Notes: generated by a model not told the origin, from the letters alone. A stretch of 64,000 bases of DNA from an uncultured Campylobacterales bacterium (GCA_947503785.1 CANNFB010000004.1:108984-172983), one strand, 5' to 3'. Positions 17,228 to 26,569 are shown, counted from the first letter of the stretch. Translations and numbers: made by a program.

Positions 17228-18006
17228 AATAGTTGTTCAAATACATCTTTTGATTCTTCTTCTTCTTTATAACTGCAAATAGAGTATTTATAATCAGCTC
17301 TTATTGCTAATCCTGCTTTACTTTTTAATGTAGTGTTTTTTAATAATTCTTTTATATTAAAGATTAAATTAGATACTTCTTTTTCTTTTTTATTTTCAAT
17401 AAAAAGTAAAAATTCACTATCAAAAAATCTTGCAATTTTAAAATCTACATTTTCATCTTTTAAATTTTCTTTTATAAAATTATTAATAAATATTATCAGG
17501 TTATTTGCTAATAGAGAACCGTATTCACTATTGATATAATCAAAATCTTTTATATCAATTAATACACAAATACCATTTCTTTTAAATTGTGATTTCTTAT
17601 TTAAGAATTTATTATATATCCATTTTCTATTATTAGAAGATGTTAAATCATCTATGAATAGTTGACGATTTAAATGTTTAACTTCTTTTTCTAATTTTGT
17701 CATTTGAGAATAAATATCAGTTAATGTATCAATATCTTTGTTTAATAATGCAGTTTGAGTACCTTTTACTGCATTTTTTATAAGAGAAGCATTTTTTTCA
17801 ATTGTATTCATATATGTTTCAATTGAATTAAAATCATCTATTAATATTTCATTTAATTCTTTTATAAATGAAGAATCATTAATATTAATATCCAAAGTTT
17901 TTGCATTTTTATTAAACTTTTCAAAATATATTGATGGCATAACTACATCTTTATTTAAAAGCTCGTTTATTGTTTCATCTGTGATTTTCTTAAGTTGCTT
18001 TTTCAT
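17206..18006 (-). CDS. Degenerate GGDEF-domain protein
   Basis: About 266 residues. The N-terminal half (1-125) is a helical region with coiled-coil character; the C-terminal half is a GGDEF fold, recognisable from FIDDLTSSNNRKWIYNKF and CVLIDIKDFDYINSEYG. The active-site loop that should read GGDEF reads FDSEF, so diguanylate cyclase activity is unlikely and a sensor or effector role more likely. I choose ATG 18006 because GGGAG precedes it by about six bases. It overlaps the upstream EAL gene by 17 bases, so the two are translationally coupled, and it overlaps pxpC convergently. Confidence 0.75.
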   Translation of the reverse strand: MKKQLKKITDETINELLNKDVVMPSIYFEKFNKNAKTLDININDSSFIKELNEILIDDFNSIETYMNTIEKNASLIKNAVKGTQTALLNKDIDTLTDIYSQMTKLEKEVKHLNRQLFIDDLTSSNNRKWIYNKFLNKKSQFKRNGICVLIDIKDFDYINSEYGSLLANNLIIFINNFIKENLKDENVDFKIARFFDSEFLLFIENKKEKEVSNLIFNIKELLKNTTLKSKAGLAIRADYKYSICSYKEEEESKDVFEQLFHIIKEE

Positions 18007-19225
18007 TTTTTTCTCCCATAACATCTTCAATTTTAACTGGTTTACTAATATGATACCCTTGTGAATAATCAATTCCAATAGCTTTTACATACCTTAGTAT
18101 TTTTAAATCACTAACAAATTCTGCAACGATTAGTATTTCTTGTTGTTTACAAAACTGAACAATACTTTTAATTAAGTTTAAGTAGATTTCTTCATCAATC
18201 TTCTTGATTAATGAACCATCAATTTTTATATAGTCAACATTTAAATTTAGAATATATTCATAGTTTGAAAATCCCGTACCAAAATCATCAATAGCAATTT
18301 TAACATCATATTTTTTTACTTCACTAATAAAATCATTTACAATATTAAAATTATTTATCTTTTCACTTTCTAAAATTTCAATTGTTAGATAAGGCCCAAT
18401 ATTGTTTTTTCTTATTTTTGATATTAAAGATCTTTTAATATTTGGATTTAAAATATCAGTATAATCAAGATTAATACTAATATGAAGTTTATATTTATTT
18501 ATATATAAAACTATTTTATCTATTAAAAGTTCCATTAGTTTTGTATATAAACGACATTTCTTTGACTTATGTATAAATACATGAGGTAATAAAATATTCC
18601 CTTTTTTATCAAATAATCTCATTAATGCTTCATATTTTACAATTTTATCTGTACTATTATCCATGATAGCTTGAAAATAAGGCTCTACTAGATTATTTTC
18701 TATATTATAATTTAACATATCAAGTAAGTTTTCACTTATTGATTCATTTTTATAAAGGTATGCATCATAATACATATAGTGTACAAAATTTAGTTTAGCT
18801 TGATGTAGAGCTTTTTCTGCATAGATTCTTATTAGTTGATCATCACTTTTTGAACATCCAATTGTAATATCAATATTGATTGGCGCTTTGTTTTCAAGTA
18901 ATTGAAAGGGACAGTTAATAACATGTTCAAAGATTAGATTTTTTATTTCAAGAACTTCATCTATTTTAAAATCTTCATATATTAATAACTGAAAAACATC
19001 TGCATGAGTATTTGTTAATTCTATTAATACTTTTTTATTTATTTTTTTTCTAATTAGTGTAATTATTTGAGTTTCTAGGAGCTTTTTTAATTGTCTGATT
19101 ACTGAATCACCATTTTCAAAATTATAAATGGCATTTATATCTTTCATATTTAAGATATCTATTAAAAAAAGTGTTTTCATATTATTTTTATTGAAAAATT
19201 TATATATATAATTTTGTAATGACAA
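17990..19225 (-). CDS. EAL-domain c-di-GMP phosphodiesterase with degenerate GGDEF domain
   Basis: 411 residues, no membrane segment. The N-terminal GGDEF-like domain (1-165) has HADVF where GGDEF should be, so it is not a cyclase. The EAL domain (about 175-405) keeps its catalytic set: YEALMRL, a SINLD asparagine, EILESE, IDDFGTGFSNYEYI, YIKIDGSLI, VAEF and DYSQGYHISKP. It should therefore hydrolyse c-di-GMP. It is followed, with overlap, by a second degenerate GGDEF protein on the same strand and is divergent from the gene at 19407. Confidence 0.88.
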   Translation of the reverse strand: MSLQNYIYKFFNKNNMKTLFLIDILNMKDINAIYNFENGDSVIRQLKKLLETQIITLIRKKINKKVLIELTNTHADVFQLLIYEDFKIDEVLEIKNLIFEHVINCPFQLLENKAPINIDITIGCSKSDDQLIRIYAEKALHQAKLNFVHYMYYDAYLYKNESISENLLDMLNYNIENNLVEPYFQAIMDNSTDKIVKYEALMRLFDKKGNILLPHVFIHKSKKCRLYTKLMELLIDKIVLYINKYKLHISINLDYTDILNPNIKRSLISKIRKNNIGPYLTIEILESEKINNFNIVNDFISEVKKYDVKIAIDDFGTGFSNYEYILNLNVDYIKIDGSLIKKIDEEIYLNLIKSIVQFCKQQEILIVAEFVSDLKILRYVKAIGIDYSQGYHISKPVKIEDVMGEKNEKAT

Positions 19226-19406
19226 TATTAAACCTTTGATTTGATATATAACCTACACTGATTATATATAATTAAACTTTAAGAATTGTAAAATAAACAT
19301 TATTTTTCAAAAAATTCACATATTTGTTAAAAAATAAGTACTAATGTTTTTTATTTAATACTATTTTCGATAAAATCGCTTAAATTATCTATAGGATTAC
19401 AAAAAA

Positions 19407-20042
19407 ATGAAAAAAGTAAATATAAAAGATATAGAATTGAATATTGATATGATATCACTATTAGAATTAAAAAATGTAAATAATAAAATTATAATAGATA
19501 TAAATGGTACTAAATACATAAATGAAGAGGTTCCTAAAAACAAAGCTATTATATATATTGATGAGAACTATGAAAGAAAAGAAAATATGAATGATATCAA
19601 GTCATTATCAAAGGATATTTTTGCAAAATACAAGCCAGTTATTTCTGGAACAATATGTAAAATTAAGCCTCTAAATAATTGGCAAAAAATCATTGGAATG
19701 AATGCCCAAAATATGCTTTATTTTGATCATCAAAGTGATGGAGTTGAAATTTTTGAAGATAAAGTTTTAGAAGATTATGGTTGGCATGCAAGTGTATTAG
19801 AAATAAACTATAGATCTATAAGTGATTTTATTGAAGAGAATTGTAAAGGTACTCTTCTTTGTTATGATAATGAAATCCAATTTAATGGTTTTGTATTAGT
19901 AGATGATATTGAAGAGGTAAGAGCTCAAGTTAAAGAGTTTATTATTGAAAAAACTAAGCAAAATATTAAAGAAGGTTTAATTGAAGTTGATGATGATGAT
20001 GTAATTGAAGCATTAGAATTTTTTGGCATGGAAATTAGTTAA
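19407..20042 (+). CDS. Unknown protein coupled to a DedA gene
   Basis: 211 residues, soluble, acidic towards the C-terminus (a VDDDDV run). A middle section reads GTICKIKPLNNWQKIIGMNA and YFDHQSDGVEIFEDK; I recognise no named domain. The stop codon overlaps the ATG of the DedA-family gene (TAATG), so the two are translationally coupled and may act together. A 180-bp AT-rich gap upstream separates it from the divergent EAL gene; I see no clear operator there. Confidence 0.6.
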   Translation: MKKVNIKDIELNIDMISLLELKNVNNKIIIDINGTKYINEEVPKNKAIIYIDENYERKENMNDIKSLSKDIFAKYKPVISGTICKIKPLNNWQKIIGMNAQNMLYFDHQSDGVEIFEDKVLEDYGWHASVLEINYRSISDFIEENCKGTLLCYDNEIQFNGFVLVDDIEEVRAQVKEFIIEKTKQNIKEGLIEVDDDDVIEALEFFGMEIS

Positions 20043-20581
20043 TGGAAGAATTGATTAAAGACTGGGGATATATTGCTTTATTTGCCTACTCTTTTGGTGG
20101 AGGATTCGTAGGTTTAATCGTTGCAGGAGTTTTATCTTTTGCAGGAGATTTAAATATCTATATTTCAATAGCCGTAGCAGCTACTTCAAACTTCTTAGGA
20201 GATCAATTTCTATTTTTCCTAGCTAGAAAAAATAAATCGTATGCAAAAGATATGATGAAAAACTATGGAAGGAAAATTGCAATGGCACATATTATGATGA
20301 GAAAATATGGTTCTTTAGTTGTTTTCATTCAAAAATATGTTTATGGTATCAAGACTTTAATTCCTCTTGCAATGGGATTAACAAAATACTCATCTGTTAA
20401 ATTTACAATTTTTAATATATTTGCAACAATTCTTTGGGCTATTGTCGTTGGATATGGTTCTTACTCTGCTGGTGAATATATTTTAAGTGTTGCGGATGAT
20501 TTTAAATATGTAGGAATAGGGCTAGTTATTGTAATTGCAGTACTTGTTTCATATATGTTTAAACGAATAGATAAAAAGTAA
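20042..20581 (+). CDS. DedA-family membrane protein
   Basis: 179 residues with four to five hydrophobic segments. DedA features: FGGGFVGLIVAGVLSFAG near the start, FLGDQFLFFLARK, and KYGSLVVFIQKYVYGIKTLI, which matches the family's conserved arginine/glycine-rich loop position. DedA proteins are inner-membrane proteins linked to lipid carrier (undecaprenyl phosphate) recycling and membrane homeostasis. The start overlaps the stop of the preceding gene. Confidence 0.88.
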   Translation: MEELIKDWGYIALFAYSFGGGFVGLIVAGVLSFAGDLNIYISIAVAATSNFLGDQFLFFLARKNKSYAKDMMKNYGRKIAMAHIMMRKYGSLVVFIQKYVYGIKTLIPLAMGLTKYSSVKFTIFNIFATILWAIVVGYGSYSAGEYILSVADDFKYVGIGLVIVIAVLVSYMFKRIDKK

Positions 20582-20684
20582 ATTATAATTATTATCAACA
20601 AATTTTAAATATTTGTTGATAACTAGTAATATTTTCAATTATATTTGTTATAATTACTTTATCTAACATCTGGAGTCTCTAATT

Positions 20685-22388
20685 TTGCAAACCCTTGTAT
20701 CTACTTCCTCCCATAAAGGTCTTTATAACTCAATTCTTAATAACACAAAAGAAGGTGTTATTATTGTTAATCAACAAAATGAGATTATAGAAATAAATAA
20801 AGCATGTGAGGATATTACCGGCTATTCGTTTGAAGAAGTTGTAAATAAATGCCCACGAGTTTTCTCTTCAAAAAACTCTCCAGAAAGAATTTACGATAAT
20901 ATTTGGAAACAAATTAATGAAGAAGGTTTTTGGATTGGAGAGCTTTTACATAGACATAAAAGTGGAAGTATTTATCCCATTAGTATAAAAATTTATAAGT
21001 TTTATAATGATGAAACAAAGCAGCTAAACTATTTTGGTATATTTACAGATATCTCATACAAAGAAAAAGTAAACAATGACTTATTGCATTTAGCATATCA
21101 TGATTCCCTAACAAATTTACCTAATAGAATTAAACTAGAAGCTCAATTAGAATATGTTGTAAATAACTCAAAAAGAAACAATCTTCAGTTCGCTATTTTA
21201 TTTTTAGATCTAGATGATTTTAAAGTAATCAATGATACTTTAGGACATGCAAGTGGAGATGAAGTATTAATCTCTTTTGCTAAAAAATTCAAAAGTATAA
21301 TTAGAACAAATGATATGATTGCCCGAGTAGGTGGAGATGAGTTCATAATAGTTTTAAGTGATATTTCTAACTATTTATTTATTGAAAGAGTTTGTGAAAA
21401 AATATTAGCATTAGTTAATAAGCCTTTTAATATTAATAATACAAGTTTTAATATAGGTGTTAGTATTGGTATTGCAATTTATCCAAATGATGCAAATAAC
21501 TTTAAAACACTAATTAAAAATTCTGACTCAGCTATGTATCATGCAAAAAATAAAGGAAAAAATCATTTTGAATTTTTCTCGCCTAAAATGACAGAAAACC
21601 TTGATTATCAAAGTAAAAGAGAAAAAGATCTAAAAAAAGCTATTAAAAATGATGAATTTGTTATTCATTTCCATCCAGAAATTGACTTACAAACGAATGA
21701 AGTTTTTGCACTTGAAGTACTAGCAAGGTGGGATAAAGGTGATACCGAATTATTAATGCCTGATAACTTTATTTCAGATTTAAATGTATCTAATAATATT
21801 ATAGAGTTTGAAAAACTTATATTAAAAAAAGCATGCATACAATTGAAAAATTGGCATGCGACAGGAAGATATACTAAAATTATCTCAGTTAATATTAGTG
21901 GAAAACACTTAGAACATGGTAATTTATATGATTCGATTGAAGAGGTTTTAAAATTATCAAATCTTGATGCTAAATACTTAGAATTAGAGTTTAGAGAATC
22001 AGATGTAATGAAAATATCTACAAAAACACTTTTTACTTTAAATAATCTATCATTATTAGGAGTTGGATTATCAATTGATAACTTTGGGAAAGGTTTCTCT
22101 TCTTTTAACTATTTAAGAGAGTGCTCTATTTCAAAACTAAAAATTGATAAATCATATATTGATTCTTTGCTTGATGAAAAATCTGATGAAGTTATTATAA
22201 AATCTATTATTGATTTAGGCATAAATATGGGATTATCTGTAATTGCAGAAGGTATTGAATTTCCTAAACAAGATGAAATTATCAAAAAAAACCTATGTAC
22301 AAAAGTGCAAGGGTATTTTTATGCGAAACCTATGGATAGCATAGAGTTTGAAGATTGGTATGAAATTTTTAAAACAATTAAAAATTAG
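20685..22388 (+). CDS. PAS-GGDEF-EAL protein, probable diguanylate cyclase with inactive EAL
   Basis: 567 residues. PAS domain (about 10-125) with the usual GVIIVNQQNEIIEINKACED and ITGYSFEEV. The GGDEF domain (about 145-305) is intact: FLDLDDFKVINDTLGHASGD and RVGGDEFIIVLSD. The EAL domain (about 315-560) keeps VNISGKHL, LKIDKSYID, AEGIE and VQGYFYAKP, but EAL reads EVL and DDFGTG reads DNFGKG, so phosphodiesterase activity is doubtful. The start is TTG 20685 with TGGAGT upstream. The domain losses are the opposite of those in the EAL protein at 17990. Confidence 0.9.
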   Translation: MQTLVSTSSHKGLYNSILNNTKEGVIIVNQQNEIIEINKACEDITGYSFEEVVNKCPRVFSSKNSPERIYDNIWKQINEEGFWIGELLHRHKSGSIYPISIKIYKFYNDETKQLNYFGIFTDISYKEKVNNDLLHLAYHDSLTNLPNRIKLEAQLEYVVNNSKRNNLQFAILFLDLDDFKVINDTLGHASGDEVLISFAKKFKSIIRTNDMIARVGGDEFIIVLSDISNYLFIERVCEKILALVNKPFNINNTSFNIGVSIGIAIYPNDANNFKTLIKNSDSAMYHAKNKGKNHFEFFSPKMTENLDYQSKREKDLKKAIKNDEFVIHFHPEIDLQTNEVFALEVLARWDKGDTELLMPDNFISDLNVSNNIIEFEKLILKKACIQLKNWHATGRYTKIISVNISGKHLEHGNLYDSIEEVLKLSNLDAKYLELEFRESDVMKISTKTLFTLNNLSLLGVGLSIDNFGKGFSSFNYLRECSISKLKIDKSYIDSLLDEKSDEVIIKSIIDLGINMGLSVIAEGIEFPKQDEIIKKNLCTKVQGYFYAKPMDSIEFEDWYEIFKTIKN

Positions 22389-22434
22389 GCCTTAATTTTA
22401 GATATAATAGTTTAAAAATTATAAAGGCCATTCC

Positions 22435-23826
22435 ATTTCTACTAATACAAATTCAACTGAAAAGTTCTCAAATTTAAATCTTTCAAAAGAGTTTTTAACA
22501 AACCTTGATTCTTTAGGTTTTGATAAGATGACAGAAATTCAAGAAAAAGCATTACCTTCACTTCTAGAAAAGAAGGATGTAATCGCACAAGCAAAAACAG
22601 GTTCTGGAAAAACTGTGGCTTTCTCAATTCCAATAGTTCATAAACTTGATGTTAAAAGATTTAGAATTCAATCAATTGTTTTAGCGCCAACACGTGAATT
22701 AGCGAATCAAATTGCAATAGAAATTAGAAAACTTTCACGGCATATTCATAATGTAAAAGTATTAACACTTTGTGGAGGAGTTGCATATAGACCTCAAGTT
22801 GCCTCATTATTTCATGGTGCACATATTATTGTAGGAACTCCAGGAAGAATTTTAAAACATATTAATGAAGAAAACATTGATTTAAAAGAAGTAGATACTT
22901 TAGTTTTAGATGAAGCAGATAAGATGCTTGATATGGGCTTTACAGAAGATATTACAAAGATAATTAATGTATTACCCAAAAATAGACAATCTTTACTTTT
23001 CTCTGCAACATATCAAGATAATATTGATAATTTAGCTTCTTTTGTTACTCAAAATCCAGTAAATGTTAAAAATGAAAATGAAGAGAAAACAGTAATTGAG
23101 CAAAAGCTTTATGAAGTTGAAAGTAATGCTAAAACAGCACTAATACCTTCTTTAATTTCTACAAATAAAGCAAAATCAGTATTGATTTTTTGTAATACAA
23201 AAATTCAATGTGATGAACTAACTGATAATTTACTTGATCTAGGACTTGATGTTTTAACATTGCATTCTGATTTAGAACAAAAACAAAGAGATGAAACCAT
23301 TATCTTTTTTTCAAATAAATCATATCCTATTTTAATAGCAACAGATGTAGCTTCAAGAGGTTTACATATTGATGATATTGATTTAGTTATCAATTATGAT
23401 ATAGCAAGAGATGTAGAAACACATACTCATAGAATTGGAAGAACAGCACGTGCAGGTAAAGGTGGACTAGCAATATCTTTATACAATAATTATGAAGATG
23501 AAGATAAAATTGAAGATATTAAAGCTTCTTTTGATGATGTTAAGTTTGAGCGTGCAGAGTATGTAAGTGATGATTTAGAATATAAAATTGATAGTGATTA
23601 CAGAACATTATTTATAAATGGTGGAAAGAAACAAAAAATGCGAGCTGGAGATATTCTAGGGGCTTTAACAGCGGGTGTTGGACTTGCTAAAGAAGATATT
23701 GGAAAGATAAATTCTTTAGATTTTTGCTCTTACGTTGCAGTAAAAAAAGAAGTTGTAAAAAAAGCATTAGATGGTTTAAGTAATGGAAGAATAAAAGGTA
23801 AGTACTTTAAAATTTACGAGAAGTAG
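22435..23826 (+). CDS. dbpA: DEAD-box RNA helicase DbpA, apparent ATT start
   Basis: About 463 residues from the proposed start. Helicase core: Q motif (FSNLNLSKEFLTNL, then LGFDKMTEIQEKALP), AKTGSGKTVAFS, PTRELANQ, GTPGRI, VLDEADKMLDMGF, LFSATYQ, TDVASRGLHI and HRIGRTARAG. The C-terminal DbpA RNA-binding domain (about 390-463) includes MRAGDILGALTAGVG. It probably acts in 50S ribosome assembly. The first in-frame ATG (22528) would remove half of the Q motif. Upstream there is no ATG, GTG or TTG before stop codons, but ATT at 22435 has AAAGG seven bases before it. I therefore place the start at ATT. Confidence 0.85.
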   Translation: MSTNTNSTEKFSNLNLSKEFLTNLDSLGFDKMTEIQEKALPSLLEKKDVIAQAKTGSGKTVAFSIPIVHKLDVKRFRIQSIVLAPTRELANQIAIEIRKLSRHIHNVKVLTLCGGVAYRPQVASLFHGAHIIVGTPGRILKHINEENIDLKEVDTLVLDEADKMLDMGFTEDITKIINVLPKNRQSLLFSATYQDNIDNLASFVTQNPVNVKNENEEKTVIEQKLYEVESNAKTALIPSLISTNKAKSVLIFCNTKIQCDELTDNLLDLGLDVLTLHSDLEQKQRDETIIFFSNKSYPILIATDVASRGLHIDDIDLVINYDIARDVETHTHRIGRTARAGKGGLAISLYNNYEDEDKIEDIKASFDDVKFERAEYVSDDLEYKIDSDYRTLFINGGKKQKMRAGDILGALTAGVGLAKEDIGKINSLDFCSYVAVKKEVVKKALDGLSNGRIKGKYFKIYEK

Positions 23827-23834
23827 TGAGATTT

Positions 23835-23865
23835 AATTACTTAAGCTTCGGAAGCTTAAGTAATT
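23835..23865. terminator. Bidirectional terminator between dbpA and mscS-like gene
   Basis: AATTACTTAAGCTT (from 23835), loop CGG, AAGCTTAAGTAATT (to 23865): a perfect 14-bp stem, followed by TTTTT on the plus strand. Confidence 0.8.
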
Positions 23866-23873
23866 TAAGGTTT

Positions 23874-24701
23874 TTATGATTCTTGATTTATAATATGAAC
23901 ATCTCTTTGAGGGAAAGGAATAGTGATATTGTTTGCATCTAATGCTTTTTTAATATCTTCTCTTACACCAAAATATACATCCCAATAATCATCAGTATTA
24001 CACCAAGGCATAACAAGTAAATTTACAGAAGAATCAGCTAAAGCATTTACACCAACTGCACACGCAGGATCTTTTAATACTTTATCATTTTTAGCAATTG
24101 TGTCTAGAATAACTTTTTTTGCTTCATCAATATTACTATCATAAGAAATACCTACTTCCATATCAACTCTTATTGTTCCATTAGCAGTTACATTTGTAAT
24201 AGCATTCGAAGAAACAGCTGAATTTGGTAAAACAACAGTTTTATTTTGAAAAGTTGTTAAAATAGTATTAAAGATTTGAATCTCTTTAACAATTCCAAGA
24301 TTACCTTGGGATTCAATTAAATCTCCAACTTTGTAAGGTCTAAATACTAATAGTAATACTCCTCCTGCAAAATTTGCAAGTGAACCTTGTAATGCTAAAC
24401 CAATTGCTAAACCAGCAGCACCAAGTACTGCAACAAATGAAGTTGTTGCAATTCCAACCATTGAAGCAACGGAAATAAATAGCAAAACTTTTAATCCCCA
24501 AGAGGTTAAACTTTTTAAGAAGGGAATTAGTGTTTTATCTGTTTTTGAAGTAATTAGTGCTTTTCCTAAGATATTTGTAACAGCAGAAATAATCCATAAG
24601 CCAATTATCAGTGTAATAATTGCAAGTGCAAGTTTAGGTGCATATTCAAGTGTTAAGTTAATAGCTGTTGAAGCGTATTCTTCCACATTTAGTTCTTCCA
24701 T
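23874..24701 (-). CDS. Small-conductance mechanosensitive channel (MscS family)
   Basis: 275 residues, the size of E. coli MscS. Three N-terminal membrane helices; the pore helix TM3 is rich in Ala and Gly (VLGAAGLAIGLALQGSLANF followed by AGGVLLLVFRPYKVGD). The cytosolic beta domain follows with LPNSAVSSNAITN and a C-terminal alpha/beta part ending in FPQRDVHI. It would protect cells against osmotic downshock. ATG at 24701 follows AAAGGATCAAAAT. It is convergent with dbpA and divergent from ppiC. Confidence 0.93.
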   Translation of the reverse strand: MEELNVEEYASTAINLTLEYAPKLALAIITLIIGLWIISAVTNILGKALITSKTDKTLIPFLKSLTSWGLKVLLFISVASMVGIATTSFVAVLGAAGLAIGLALQGSLANFAGGVLLLVFRPYKVGDLIESQGNLGIVKEIQIFNTILTTFQNKTVVLPNSAVSSNAITNVTANGTIRVDMEVGISYDSNIDEAKKVILDTIAKNDKVLKDPACAVGVNALADSSVNLLVMPWCNTDDYWDVYFGVREDIKKALDANNITIPFPQRDVHIINQES

Positions 24702-24803
24702 ATTTTGATCCTTTATTTTAATAATATTTGTGATTATACTTAAATTAATGTGGATTAATTGTGAATTATGTTAAAATTCCAAAAAATTAGATAAAGGTAT
24801 AAA

Positions 24804-25085
24804 ATGAAATCAGCATCTGCTAGACACTTATTAGTTGAAAGTGAAGAATTCTGTAATGAATTAAAAGAAAAAATTGCAAATGGAGAGAAATTTGAAGATC
24901 TTGCAAAAGAACATTCAAAATGTCCTTCAGGAGCTGAAGGTGGAAATTTAGGTAACTTTATGCAAGGACAAATGGTTCCTGAGTTTGATAAAGTTGTATT
25001 TAATGATGAAATTAATGTAGTACATGGTCCAGTTAAAACTCAATTTGGATTTCACTTACTAGAAACTACTTCTAGAAACGACTAA
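24804..25085 (+). CDS. ppiC: Parvulin-type peptidyl-prolyl isomerase PpiC
   Basis: A 93-residue, single-domain rotamase, the same length as E. coli PpiC. Family strings: ARHLLVESEE, FEDLAKEHSKCPSGAEGGNL, GQMVPEFDKVVF and GPVKTQFGFHLL. It has no signal peptide, so it is cytosolic. It catalyses cis-trans isomerisation of prolyl bonds. ATG at 24804 follows AAAGGTATAAA. Confidence 0.96.
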   Translation: MKSASARHLLVESEEFCNELKEKIANGEKFEDLAKEHSKCPSGAEGGNLGNFMQGQMVPEFDKVVFNDEINVVHGPVKTQFGFHLLETTSRND

Positions 25086-25154
25086 TCTAAAAATTTAATA
25101 TTTCTTTTACTTGCTTATAATATAATATATTATAATTTAAGTAAAAGGAATACT

Positions 25155-25538
25155 ATGAAACTATTATTACTAACACTAAGCTTAACTTTTAGCTTATTTG
25201 CAGCTTCTATTAATTTTGAAAAAGATTTACAAACAGCAAAACAAAAAGCAATAAAAACAGATAAAAAACTTATGATTATGTACTCAACTCCAACTTGTCC
25301 TGAGTGTAATTATATGAAGAAAAAGGTATTAAAAGATAGTGAAATTGTATCTTTTGTAAATGATAACTTTGTATCAGTTATTATGGATATTAAAAAAGAT
25401 GAAAAAATCTTGCCTTACAAGTTTATAGGAATTCCTACTTTTTATTTTTCAGATGCTTCAAATATGAAATTACTTTCTAAGAAAATTGGTGGAACTAGAG
25501 AAAAACAGTTTTTAGAAATTATTAAAAATGTAAAATAA
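25155..25538 (+). CDS. Periplasmic thioredoxin-fold protein (CPEC active site)
   Basis: 127 residues. Signal peptide MKLLLLTLSLTFSLFAAS, then a thioredoxin fold with CPEC at about residues 50-53 in PTCPECNYMKKKVL and a cis-proline loop GIPTFYF. The family resembles SoxW-like or DUF255/thioredoxin_7 proteins that reduce or shuttle disulphides in the periplasm. It is nine bases before a secreted pentapeptide-repeat gene that contains several cysteines, so the pair is probably co-transcribed and this protein could act on it. Confidence 0.87.
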   Translation: MKLLLLTLSLTFSLFAASINFEKDLQTAKQKAIKTDKKLMIMYSTPTCPECNYMKKKVLKDSEIVSFVNDNFVSVIMDIKKDEKILPYKFIGIPTFYFSDASNMKLLSKKIGGTREKQFLEIIKNVK

Positions 25539-25547
25539 GGAATAATT

Positions 25548-26150
25548 ATGAAATATTTATTAATTTTATTATTTACACTTTTTATTTCTACTTCATTATT
25601 TGCCTACAATCAAGCAGATTTAGATAAATTTTTAAAAACTAATAATTGTCAAGAGTGTGATTTAAGTGCTGCAGATTTGAGTAATAAAGAGTTTATAAAT
25701 ACAAATTTAAGTGGAAGTAATTTAAGTAATGCAAACTTAGAAAATAGTATTTTAGTAAAGTCAAATATGTGGGGAGTTGATTTAACAAATGCAAATTTAA
25801 CAAATACAAACTTAAGAGCATCAAATTTAACAGGTTCAGATATTGTAAATATCAAGTGTGATAACACAATATTTAAAGGAGTTACATTTTCAAATGCAAC
25901 TTTTGAAAATGTAAGATGTACAAACCTTTCTATTTGGTCTACTAAATTTTTAGAAACATCGTTTGAAAATACAGATTTTACAAATGCAGGGGGAGCTTAT
26001 GCTAGCTTTACAGATGTTGATTTAAGTGATTTAAATATAAAAGGTGCGATTTTTTGGAATGCTAAGTTTACAGATAGTATTTTAAAAAAAGAAGATTGTC
26101 TTCATCTTAAAAATGAAGAAGCTATTTTAAAAAATGTAGAGTGTAATTAA
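25548..26150 (+). CDS. Secreted pentapeptide-repeat protein
   Basis: 200 residues. Signal peptide MKYLLILLFTLFISTSLFA. From about residue 38 the chain is built from A(D/N)LXX repeats (LSAADLSNKEF, NLSGSNLSNANLENS, DLTNANLTNTNLRASNL), expected to fold as a right-handed quadrilateral beta-helix. Six cysteines lie outside the core pattern (NNCQECD, IKCDN, VRCTN, DCLHL and the C-terminal VEC), which suits a periplasmic, possibly disulphide-bonded protein. It sits directly after the thioredoxin-fold gene. The role is unknown. Confidence 0.88.
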   Translation: MKYLLILLFTLFISTSLFAYNQADLDKFLKTNNCQECDLSAADLSNKEFINTNLSGSNLSNANLENSILVKSNMWGVDLTNANLTNTNLRASNLTGSDIVNIKCDNTIFKGVTFSNATFENVRCTNLSIWSTKFLETSFENTDFTNAGGAYASFTDVDLSDLNIKGAIFWNAKFTDSILKKEDCLHLKNEEAILKNVECN

Positions 26151-26185
26151 GTATTTAAGTAAATATAAATACTAGAAGAAGAAAC

Positions 26186-26569
26186 TTATGATATTAGTTC
26201 TTCTTCCTCTTCCTCATCTTTGGGAACTTCTTCATCCCAAAGAATAGAAACCCCATACTCTTTGTCTGTAATCACATATTTAAAATACTCACCCGTACCT
26301 TTTCTTCCATGTAATCTTATAGTAGTCTGTCCCTCTTGAAGTAGCTTTTTCATTTCATATTGGCTAAAACTTCTTTTGTTCCATTTTAAAAAAGCATTTG
26401 AGTAAACTCTAAAAGTACAAGTAGATTCAGCTGTAAAAACAAAAGCTTCACTATCATCATACTGTTTATTAGCATTTTCACAAGTATATAATTTTATTTT
26501 TTTGCCTTGTGTTTCAAATTTTCTAGCAATAACGCTACCTTCACAATATGGACACTTTCCTAAAATCAT
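26186..26569 (-). CDS. Zinc-ribbon protein with topoisomerase C-terminal-repeat-like domain
   Basis: 127 residues. The N-terminus CPYCEGSVIARKFETQGKK, then YTCENA, looks like a zinc ribbon. The middle (about 48-112) resembles the topoisomerase C-terminal repeat: a CTFRVYSNAFLKW strand, SQYEMKKLLQEGQTT and IRLHGRKGTGEYFKYVI. It ends in an acidic tail with a run of Glu. It may bind nucleic acid as a stand-alone accessory domain. The family call is by pattern only. It is convergent with the pentapeptide gene. Confidence 0.6.
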   Translation of the reverse strand: MILGKCPYCEGSVIARKFETQGKKIKLYTCENANKQYDDSEAFVFTAESTCTFRVYSNAFLKWNKRSFSQYEMKKLLQEGQTTIRLHGRKGTGEYFKYVITDKEYGVSILWDEEVPKDEEEEEELIS

